Source: Roseateles_B sp051857535
GTDB taxonomy: Bacteria; Pseudomonadota; Gammaproteobacteria; Burkholderiales; Burkholderiaceae_C
Length of the DNA stretch: 64,000 nucleotides
NCBI RefSeq assembly: GCF_051857535.1
Contig: NZ_JBPZGY010000001.1
Span: 248,001 to 312,000 of the forward strand
Direction: 5' to 3'
Below the pieces are notes generated by a model. The model ran no database searches and was not told the origin of the DNA. It was given only the letters and a program-made list of their open reading frames with translations. This document shows positions 57,929-64,000 of the stretch, one piece after another; position 1 is the stretch's first letter; each line of letters starts with the position of its first letter. Position numbers and translations under genes: made by a program.

Positions 57929-59293
57929 ATGGCAGCTCGGTCCCTACGCATCGTCCTGATCAGCGAACACGCTTCGCCCCTGGCCCTGGCTGGCGGCGTC
58001 GACTCAGGCGGGCAGAACGTCTACGTTGCCCATGTGGCGGGCGCGCTGGCACGTCGTGGTCATGACGTGGCAGTGCTGACCCGCCGGGACAGCGTGGAGC
58101 TGCCTCGCATGCAGTCCATGGGCCCCGGGGTGCAGGTCTTTCATCTGGACGCGGGCCCGCCGTGCTTCGTTCCCAAGGAGCAACTGCTGCCCTGGATGCC
58201 GGCCTTCGAGGCCCAGGCCCAGGCCCTGGAACTCCTGCGCGGCCTGGTGCCGTGTGACGTGGTGCACGCCAACTTCTTCATGTCCGGTCTGGTGGGCCTG
58301 GGGCTGCAGCGACGCCTGGACCTGCCGCTGGTCGTTACCTTCCACGCCCTGGGGGCGGTGCGTCGGCTGCATCAGGCCGCAACCGATGGCTTTCCCGCCG
58401 AGCGCCTGGCCATGGAGCGCCGGGTGGCGCATGCGGCGGACCGCGTCATTGCCGAATGCCCTCAGGACAAACTGGATCTGCTGGAGCACTGCGAGGTGCC
58501 GGCGCGCCGCATCACCGAGGTGCCCTGCGGCGTGGACCTGCAGGAATTCAGGCCCGATGACATGCACGCTGCCCGCGAGCAACTGGGCCTGGCTGCGGAG
58601 GACTTCATCGTGCTGCAGCTGGGGTGCCTGGTGCCGCGCAAGGGCGTGGACAACGTCATCCGTGCCCTGGCCCTGCTGCCTGCGCAGGCGCTGCACCGGC
58701 AGGCCCGGCTGCTCGTCGTGGGTGGAGAGTCTGGCTTGCCCGACGACAGACTGACGCCGGAGATCGGCCGCCTGCGCCGCCTGGCGCGTGAGCTGGGCGT
58801 CGAGCAACGTGTGCATTTCGTCGGCCGACGCAACCGAGCGCAACTGGCGCGCTACTACCAGGCGGCGGATGTTTTTGTGAGCACGCCTTGGTACGAGCCT
58901 TTCGGCATCACACCGCTGGAGAGCATGGCCTGCGCGACGCCGGTGATCGGTAGCGCTGTGGGTGGCATTCAGCACACCGTGGTTGACGGGGTCACCGGCT
59001 ATCTGGTCCCGCCCAAGGACCCTGTCACCTTGGCGGAGCATCTGGCTTGGCTGCGTTCTCATCCGCAGCAGGCCAGCGCCATGGGCCGGGCCGGGCTGGG
59101 CCGCGTGCGGCGCATGTTCACCTGGGATCAAGTGGCGGCGCGGCTGGAGGCCGTGTACCGGCGGGTGATGGTGGAGCGCCGCCAGCCCGAGGAAGGGCGT
59201 CCTCTGGGCCTGGAGTTGCTGAAACCCGAGGTGGGCACCGTGGGCCCCGTGGGCGGCTTTGCGCCTGTCGCTGCCTGGGGGTACAAGGCGTGA
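57929..59293 (+). CDS. Glycosyltransferase family 4 protein, first gene of glycan operon
   Basis: 454 residues, GT-B fold, close in style to MshA and sucrose-phosphate-synthase-like enzymes. The N-terminal ISEHASPLALAGGVDSGGQN is the loop typical of those enzymes. HANFFMSGLVGLGLQRRLDL belongs to the acceptor domain. The C-terminal half has PCGVDLQEFRP, LGCLVPRKGVDNVIRAL and TPWYEPFGITPLESMACATP, with the donor-binding Glu residues. The donor may be a UDP- or GDP-sugar. ATG 57929 has GGAG six bases before it; the upstream open frame is ignored. Its stop overlaps the next start (GTGA), beginning a chain of overlapping genes. Confidence 0.9.
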   Translation: MAARSLRIVLISEHASPLALAGGVDSGGQNVYVAHVAGALARRGHDVAVLTRRDSVELPRMQSMGPGVQVFHLDAGPPCFVPKEQLLPWMPAFEAQAQALELLRGLVPCDVVHANFFMSGLVGLGLQRRLDLPLVVTFHALGAVRRLHQAATDGFPAERLAMERRVAHAADRVIAECPQDKLDLLEHCEVPARRITEVPCGVDLQEFRPDDMHAAREQLGLAAEDFIVLQLGCLVPRKGVDNVIRALALLPAQALHRQARLLVVGGESGLPDDRLTPEIGRLRRLARELGVEQRVHFVGRRNRAQLARYYQAADVFVSTPWYEPFGITPLESMACATPVIGSAVGGIQHTVVDGVTGYLVPPKDPVTLAEHLAWLRSHPQQASAMGRAGLGRVRRMFTWDQVAARLEAVYRRVMVERRQPEEGRPLGLELLKPEVGTVGPVGGFAPVAAWGYKA

Positions 59294-59949
59294 ACGACGC
59301 AGCCTCCGCCTTCGAACAGCGCATCGACCCGCTCGGCAAGCGCTCGCGCCGAAGCTGTCCTGCGTCCGTGCAGGCGACCGTCTTCATGCCGGAGGCGGTG
59401 CTGGTGGACCCGAACCTGGCCCTGGCCGCCGAGCCTGAGCGGGTGCAGTGGCGAGCCAGCGCCTTGGCGGCGCTCCACGCCTTGGAGGCGCACGGCTATG
59501 GCGTGTTGCTCAATGCCATGCCCGGTGGACCGGACGGGCCGGACAGCCGCTCGGTCGGCTTCAATCGCAGCCTGCTGCAGCGCCTGGCTCTGGAGGCCGA
59601 TGTCCATCCTGTCGGCATCCTGGCCATTGCCGATGCCGACGCATTGCCGGCCGTGCTGCGCGAGGCCGCCGCCGCGCATGGCCTGGATCTGCGCCGGGCC
59701 TGGTTTCTCAGCTGGGACGAGGCGCTCGGAACGGCCAGCCGGCGTGTCGGCTGTCGCAGCGTTCGCCTACTGGAGCCCGGCCGGCAGGCGCGGCGCCGCT
59801 GGCCGCTGCTGCGCGGGCATGTACCCATGAAGCTGATGGATGCGGTGGTCTACGTCCTGCGCTGCGACGGTCATCTGGCAGAGGGGCAGTCCCTGCCGTC
59901 GCGGATGCGGCGCGTCGGCGAAGGCGACACAGGTGCGGTGGGCGCATGA
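59290..59949 (+). CDS. HAD-IIIA-like protein without catalytic aspartates
   Basis: A 219-residue protein starting at GTG 59290, which overlaps the previous stop by four bases. The middle follows the layout of GmhB-type HAD phosphatases: VFMPEAVLVDP in place of the FLDRDGVL motif, then PERVQWRASALAALHALEAH, GYGVLLNAMPGGPDGPDS where relatives have VTNQSG, and FNRSLLQRL. Both aspartates of the DxD motif are replaced (Pro and Ala), so normal phosphatase activity is unlikely. It may be a regulatory or structural subunit, or use another mechanism. GmhB dephosphorylates heptose bisphosphate, which would suit the two GT9 (heptosyltransferase-like) neighbours. The family call is by layout only. Confidence 0.62.
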   Translation: MNDAASAFEQRIDPLGKRSRRSCPASVQATVFMPEAVLVDPNLALAAEPERVQWRASALAALHALEAHGYGVLLNAMPGGPDGPDSRSVGFNRSLLQRLALEADVHPVGILAIADADALPAVLREAAAAHGLDLRRAWFLSWDEALGTASRRVGCRSVRLLEPGRQARRRWPLLRGHVPMKLMDAVVYVLRCDGHLAEGQSLPSRMRRVGEGDTGAVGA

Positions 59950-61067
59950 GCGCAGCGGACGCGCACCTCGCCTGGGCCCAAGCACGCCGTGTGCTGCTCC
60001 TGCGCCTGGATGGCCTGGGTGACGTGCTCATGAGCACGCCCGCGATGGCTGCCGTGCGTGAGAGCCTGCCGCTGGCCTCGCTGACCCTGCTCACCTCGCC
60101 AGCCGGTGCGGCCCTCGCTCCGCATCTGCCCTGGCTGGACCGGGTGCTGGCCTACGACGCACCCTGGGTGAAGTCCGGCGCCGATGCGCAGGCCGCGCGA
60201 GGCACCGTCCAGGACGAGGCGGATCAGGCCATGCTGCAGGTGCTGCGCCGCGAGCGCTTCGACGCCGCCATCATCTTCAGCGCCTGCACCCAGAGCGCCC
60301 TGCCGGCAGCCCTCCTGTGCCGTCTGGCGGGCATTCCCCTGTGCCTGGCCCATGCTCGCGAGCAGGTCTATGGACTGCTGAGCGACCGCAGGCCGGAGTC
60401 CGATGTCCTGGGGCCGGCCATGCGCCACGAGGTGCAGCGCCAGCTCGATCTTGTGGCCAGCGTGGGGCTGCATACGTCGCAGGTGCGCTTGCGCTTCGAG
60501 GTGCTGGCGGCGGATGCGGTGCGCATGGCGGGCCGGCTCGCCGACGCGGGGCTGCCGACGGGGCGGCCCTATGTGCTGCTGCACCCGGGGGCCAGCGCAC
60601 CGTCGCGCCGGTATCCCCCACGGGCCTTTGCTGCCGCGGCTGCGCGCTTGCGCGCTGATGAGGCCGGTGGCGGGCCCGCCGTGGTGGCCTGCGCCGGTCC
60701 CGGCGAGGGCGGCTTGCTGCAGCAGCTTGGCGCTGCCATGCCCCGGCCCCCCGTGCTGCTGGACGGCCCCCCAAGCCTGGGCGAGCTGGGGGCCCTGATC
60801 GCCGGTGCCCGCGTGCTGGTGGCCAACAACAGCGGCCCCATGCACCTGGCTGCCGCCCTGGGCACGCCCGTTGTCACGCTCTATGCCCTGACCAACCCCC
60901 AGCACACGCCCGGGCAGGTGTCGGCGCGGGTGCTCAACCGCGAGGTGCCTTGCCGCGACTGCCTGCAAAGCACTTGTCCTGAGGGGCACCAGCGCTGCCT
61001 TGCCGGGGTGCTGCCGGAGGAGGTGGTGCAGGCCGCCCGCGAGCTGCTCGTCGAGGCTGCGCCATGA
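59946..61067 (+). CDS. Glycosyltransferase family 9 (heptosyltransferase-like)
   Basis: 373 residues. The N-terminal RRVLLLRLDGLGDVLMSTPA is the GT9 signature, with the Asp-containing loop, and TLLTSPAGAALAPHLPWLDR follows. The donor side shows YVLLHPGASAPSRRYPPRAF, and ANNSGPMHLAAALGTPVVTL is the ADP-heptose-binding motif region of WaaC/WaaF-type enzymes. A Cys-rich segment near the C-terminus (CRDCLQSTCPEGHQRCL) may bind a metal, as in some relatives. ATG 59946 overlaps the previous stop by four bases. It probably transfers a heptose or similar sugar onto a surface glycan, in the cytoplasm. Confidence 0.9.
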   Translation: MSAADAHLAWAQARRVLLLRLDGLGDVLMSTPAMAAVRESLPLASLTLLTSPAGAALAPHLPWLDRVLAYDAPWVKSGADAQAARGTVQDEADQAMLQVLRRERFDAAIIFSACTQSALPAALLCRLAGIPLCLAHAREQVYGLLSDRRPESDVLGPAMRHEVQRQLDLVASVGLHTSQVRLRFEVLAADAVRMAGRLADAGLPTGRPYVLLHPGASAPSRRYPPRAFAAAAARLRADEAGGGPAVVACAGPGEGGLLQQLGAAMPRPPVLLDGPPSLGELGALIAGARVLVANNSGPMHLAAALGTPVVTLYALTNPQHTPGQVSARVLNREVPCRDCLQSTCPEGHQRCLAGVLPEEVVQAARELLVEAAP

Positions 61068-62071
61068 TGGGGGTGCCCGAAATGCGCCAGCTGCCGCTGC
61101 TGGTGTCGGTGGTCCTGCCGACCTACCGGCGCGTGGCCTTGCTGGGGCGCTGTCTGCACGCGCTGATGCGCCAGGACCTGCCGTCGGCGTGCTACGAGGT
61201 CCTGGTGGTGGACGATGGGCAGGAGGAGGCCGCGCAGCTGCTCGTCCAGCAGCTGGCCGTCCTGCCGGGGGCGCCAGCGTTGCGTTACCTGCGGCCTGAG
61301 CAGGGTCGTGGGCCTGCCGCGGCCCGCAACTGCGGATGGCGCGCCGCACGCGCGCCGCTGGTGGCCTTCACCGACGACGACACCGTGGCCGATCCGCAAT
61401 GGTTGCGCCAGGGCCTGCAGGGCATGCGCGCCCCCTGGCTGGCTCTGGCGGGGCAGGTGAGAGTACCCGCCCTTTACGAGCCCGGGCGGCGCCCGACCGA
61501 CCACGAACTGATGACGCAGGGCCTGGAGCACGCGGAGTTCGTCACTGCCAACGCCTTTGTGTGGCGGGCGGCGCTGATCCTGGTGGGGGGCTTCGATGAG
61601 CGTTTCCAGCGGCCCTGGAGAGAGGACACCGACCTTCAGTTCCGCCTGGAAGCCCTGGGCCCGGTGGGGCGCTGCGATGCGGCTCTGGTCTGGCACCCGG
61701 TGCGGCCCGAGCGATGGGGCGTGGCCCTGCGCCAGCAGCGCAATGTGTTCTTTGATGCGCTGCTGTACCGCAAGCACCCACGGCTGTATCGCGTGCGCTT
61801 GCGCCGCAGGCCGCCCTGGGACTACTACCTGATCGTGCTGCTGAGCCTGCTGGTCCTGGTCCTGTTCCTGGGCGGATGGCCGGCGCAGGCCCTGCTGTGC
61901 GGTGCGGCCGCACTGGCGCTGGTGTTGGCCCTGGCCTGGCGACGGCTGCGGCCCACGGCGCGTCATCCGGCCCATGTTTGCGAGGTGCTGCTGACCTCGG
62001 CGCTGATTCCCTTCCTGTCCGTCTACTGGCGCTTGCGGGGCGCTCTGCATTTCCGGGTCTTCTTCCTATGA
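61064..62071 (+). CDS. Glycosyltransferase family 2 protein with C-terminal membrane anchor
   Basis: 335 residues. The GT2 domain begins LVSVVLPTYRRVALLGRCLH and contains LVVDDG, PAAARNCGWRAARAPLVAFT and the DDDT motif (DxD-like) that binds the nucleotide sugar, with WREDTDLQFRLEALG for the acceptor. The C-terminal 90 residues have two hydrophobic helices (YLIVLLSLLVLVLFLGGW and ALLCGAAALALVLALAW), which probably hold it at the inner membrane. It starts at ATG 61064, overlapping the previous stop by four bases. Its sugar specificity is unknown. Confidence 0.88.
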   Translation: MMGVPEMRQLPLLVSVVLPTYRRVALLGRCLHALMRQDLPSACYEVLVVDDGQEEAAQLLVQQLAVLPGAPALRYLRPEQGRGPAAARNCGWRAARAPLVAFTDDDTVADPQWLRQGLQGMRAPWLALAGQVRVPALYEPGRRPTDHELMTQGLEHAEFVTANAFVWRAALILVGGFDERFQRPWREDTDLQFRLEALGPVGRCDAALVWHPVRPERWGVALRQQRNVFFDALLYRKHPRLYRVRLRRRPPWDYYLIVLLSLLVLVLFLGGWPAQALLCGAAALALVLALAWRRLRPTARHPAHVCEVLLTSALIPFLSVYWRLRGALHFRVFFL

Positions 62072-63258
62072 ATCAATCCTTGAAGCTGCCGGGGCCCGTG
62101 CATCGCATCCTGGTGCTGCGCGCGCTGGGCCTGGGTGATCTCATCTGTGCAGGGCCGGCCCTGCGGGCGCTGCGCACCGGCTTTCCCGAGGCGGACATTG
62201 CCCTGCTGGGGCAGCCCTGGGCACAGGCCTACGTGCCTCGCATCGAGGCGCTGGATCGATGGATAGGCTTCCCCGGCTGGCCGGGTCTGGGCGAGCAGCC
62301 CCTGCAGCCGGAGCAGGTGCCGGCCTTCCTGGCCGCCATGCAGCGCCAGCACTTTGACCTGGCCGTTCAGCTGCATGGCAGCGGCGAGGCCAGCAATGGC
62401 CTGATCAGTCTGGTGGGGGCCCGCCTGTGTGCCGGCTTCCATTCGCCCGGAGGCTGGATCCCGCCCGGGCAGGAGGAGCGCTTTTGCAGCTGGCCCGAGC
62501 AGGGGCACGAGAGCCTGCGGCTGCTGTCGCTGTGCCGACATCTGGAGTTGCCCGTGATCGACGAGCGCCTGGAATTCCCGCTGCGCCCGACGGACAGGGC
62601 GGCGCTGCTTCAGCTGTGCCCGGCGCTGGCGGACGGCGTGCCCTACGTGTGCCTGCATGCCGGCGCCCAGCTTGCTTCGCGGCGTTGGCCCGCCCAGCGT
62701 TTCGCCGCCGTGGCGGATGCGCTGCATGACGCCGGCTACCGCATTGTGCTGAGTGGCTCGATCCAGGAGCTGCCCCTGGGCCTGCAACTGGCTTCGATGA
62801 TGAACGCGCCCTGCCTCAATCTGGTGGGGCTGACCAAGCTCTGGACCCTCGGTGCCCTGGTCGCCTCGGCGAGCTGCCTCATCGCCAACGACACCGGCGT
62901 TTCACACATCGCCGCAGCGCTGCGCGTGCCCAGCCTCATCGTATCCAGCGGCGGTGACGTGCTGCGCTGGGCGCCGCCGGACGCGCGCCTGCACCGCGTG
63001 CTCAGCAAGCCGGCTCCCTGCCGCCCCTGCGCACACCAGGACTGCCCCACTGGCCATGGCTGTGCGCATGCGCTGACCGTCTACGAGGTGCTTGCGGCCC
63101 TGCAGCACCTGCTCGAGCTGCCGCCACTGGCCTGCAGCCCGCTGCCCATTGCTGAAGGAACCGAACCTGAGGCGTCGTCTGCGCATCCTCACCTGGCACG
63201 TGCACGTGCAACTACCTCTACAACCTGTCCCAGGTCCCGCATGACTTCTTCCTGCTGA
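62068..63258 (+). CDS. Second glycosyltransferase family 9 protein
   Basis: 396 residues as open in the sequence. ATG 62068 overlaps the GT2 stop. The start HRILVLRALGLGDLICAGPA is the GT9 N-terminal motif; VPYVCLHAGAQLASRRWPAQ and ANDTGVSHIAAALRVPSLIV form the donor-binding region. A Cys cluster (CRPCAHQDCPTGHGC) lies near the C-terminus, as in the other GT9 gene. The last 30-35 residues (about 63150-63258) overlap the next glycosyltransferase gene by roughly 110 bases and look like random sequence; the true C-terminus may be shorter. This suggests that a local sequence change also lengthened the frame. Role as for the first GT9 protein. Confidence 0.85.
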   Translation: MNQSLKLPGPVHRILVLRALGLGDLICAGPALRALRTGFPEADIALLGQPWAQAYVPRIEALDRWIGFPGWPGLGEQPLQPEQVPAFLAAMQRQHFDLAVQLHGSGEASNGLISLVGARLCAGFHSPGGWIPPGQEERFCSWPEQGHESLRLLSLCRHLELPVIDERLEFPLRPTDRAALLQLCPALADGVPYVCLHAGAQLASRRWPAQRFAAVADALHDAGYRIVLSGSIQELPLGLQLASMMNAPCLNLVGLTKLWTLGALVASASCLIANDTGVSHIAAALRVPSLIVSSGGDVLRWAPPDARLHRVLSKPAPCRPCAHQDCPTGHGCAHALTVYEVLAALQHLLELPPLACSPLPIAEGTEPEASSAHPHLARARATTSTTCPRSRMTSSC

Positions 63259-64000
63259 AGGATGCCGTCGGCAGCCCGCAGTGCACCGGCCGCTGTGGAC
63301 TCCTCCCCTGGGGCGACAATGTGCACAACGCGCCGGTGGAGGCGCTGCCGGGCATGCGCTTCGATGCGGTGCTGTACCAATCCCGGCAGTCCTGGGACGA
63401 AGCCCGTCCGCGCTGGCTGAGCACGGCCCAGCAGGCATTGCCGCGCATCGTGCTGGAACATGACCCACCGCAGCGGCATCCCACCGACACCGTGCATTGG
63501 GCGGACGATCCGCATACCCTGCTGGTGCATGTCACGCCTTTCAACGCGCTGATGTGGGATCCCGGGCGCTGCCCCGTGCAGGTGGTCGAGCATGGCGTCA
63601 AGCCCCTGGACGATCAGCTCTGGCACGGCGCCTGGGAGCGCGGCCTCGTGGTGGTCAATCACCTCGCGCGGCGCGGCCGCCGCCTGGGTGCGGACCTCTA
63701 TGTCCAGCTGCAGCAGCGCCTGCCGCTGAGCCTGGCCGGCAGGGGCAGCGAGGCGCTGCCTGGGGGCCTGGGCGAGATCAGCCAGCTGCAGCTGCCGCGT
63801 CTGATGGCGGCGCATCGCTTCTTCTTCCATCCCGTCCGCTACACCAGCCTGGGCCTGGCCCTGGTGGAGGCCCTGCTGATGGGCATGCCGGTGGTGGGGC
63901 TGGCGACGACGGAGCTGGCCACCGTCATCCGCAGTGGCGAGAGCGGCTTCATCGACACCCGTCCCGAGCGTCTGGTCGAGGCGATGCAGGCCCTGCTGGC
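63149..64000 (+). CDS. Glycosyltransferase (GT1/GT4-like), frameshifted and cut by window end
   Basis: Two frames join to one protein. The first gives LRILTWHVH near 63179-63205; from 63208 the downstream frame gives NYLYNLSQVPHDFFLLKDAV and stays open to the window edge. One extra base near 63207 (CACGTGCAAC where CACGGCAAC is expected) separates them. The body has RFDAVLYQSRQSWDEARPRW, PRIVLEHDPPQRHPTDT, LLVHVTPFNALMWDPG and RYTSLGLALVEALLMGMPVV with the donor-binding Glu, as in GT-B enzymes. TTG 63149 is a possible start. The change could be a real mutation, programmed shifting or a sequencing error. The 3' end is outside the window. Confidence 0.7.

Overview
The window looks like chromosome from a high-GC betaproteobacterium of the order Burkholderiales, probably near the Roseateles/Mitsuaria/Rubrivivax group. 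This is inferred from gene content and protein similarity recalled from memory, not from a search. Supporting signs are the cco-fnr-hemN block, the clpS-clpA pair, the ppi-lpxH-mtfA group beside cysS, strongly GC-rich third codon positions and -10 boxes of the form TAGAATCGG. There are 65 protein-coding genes, one tRNA (Ser, GCU), no rRNA and no CRISPR. No complete insertion sequence or prophage is present.

Layout. 1-7004: end of the cbb3 oxidase operon (ccoP, ccoG, two small membrane proteins), the oxygen regulator fnr, hemN behind an FNR box, a SafE-like membrane protein and icd. 7353-10511: a cold-shock gene, clpS and clpA. 10611-11966: an S24-type repressor divergent from a phage-regulator-like gene and a small unknown gene, an orphan phage-like switch. 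12153-22676: housekeeping genes (mtfA, lpxH, two cyclophilins, a TPR protein, cysS, alkA, accA, tilS, lysC, tRNA-Ser, map). 22740-30703: a GAF-EAL phosphodiesterase, a MocR regulator divergent from a PaiB-like protein and a GNAT gene, the electron-transfer flavoprotein:quinone oxidoreductase under a near-perfect palindrome, an SDR and yceH.

31025-41087 is a compact chemosensory operon: a sensorless receptor, cheY, a STAS protein, cheA, a transmembrane receptor, cheW, cheR, cheD, cheB and a REC-EAL phosphodiesterase. No cheZ or flagellar gene is nearby, so the output may be c-di-GMP or another process. 41160-50224 is accessory and housekeeping: a cysteine synthase/desulfhydrase-like enzyme, a lipase-like lipoprotein, a secreted cyclodextrin glucanotransferase of the Bacillus five-domain type, a periplasmic thioredoxin-like protein, a B12-binding radical SAM protein and an HU protein with a Lys/Ala tail.

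50685-64000 is a cell-surface region. It holds a Gly/Gln/Tyr-rich low-complexity protein with a 15-residue Trp-Arg repeat, two glycosyltransferases flanking an amidohydrolase, a DUF4398-OmpA lipoprotein pair, a long perfect hairpin whose centre resembles two fused IS3-family ends, an outer-membrane barrel protein and a tightly overlapping glycan operon (GT4, degenerate HAD-like protein, GT9, GT2, GT9, GT). The last gene carries an apparent 1-nt frameshift and runs off the window. The best candidates for undescribed biology are this glycan operon with its HAD-like protein lacking catalytic aspartates, the low-complexity protein, the IS-end hairpin, the betaproteobacterial CGTase and the orphan repressor switch.
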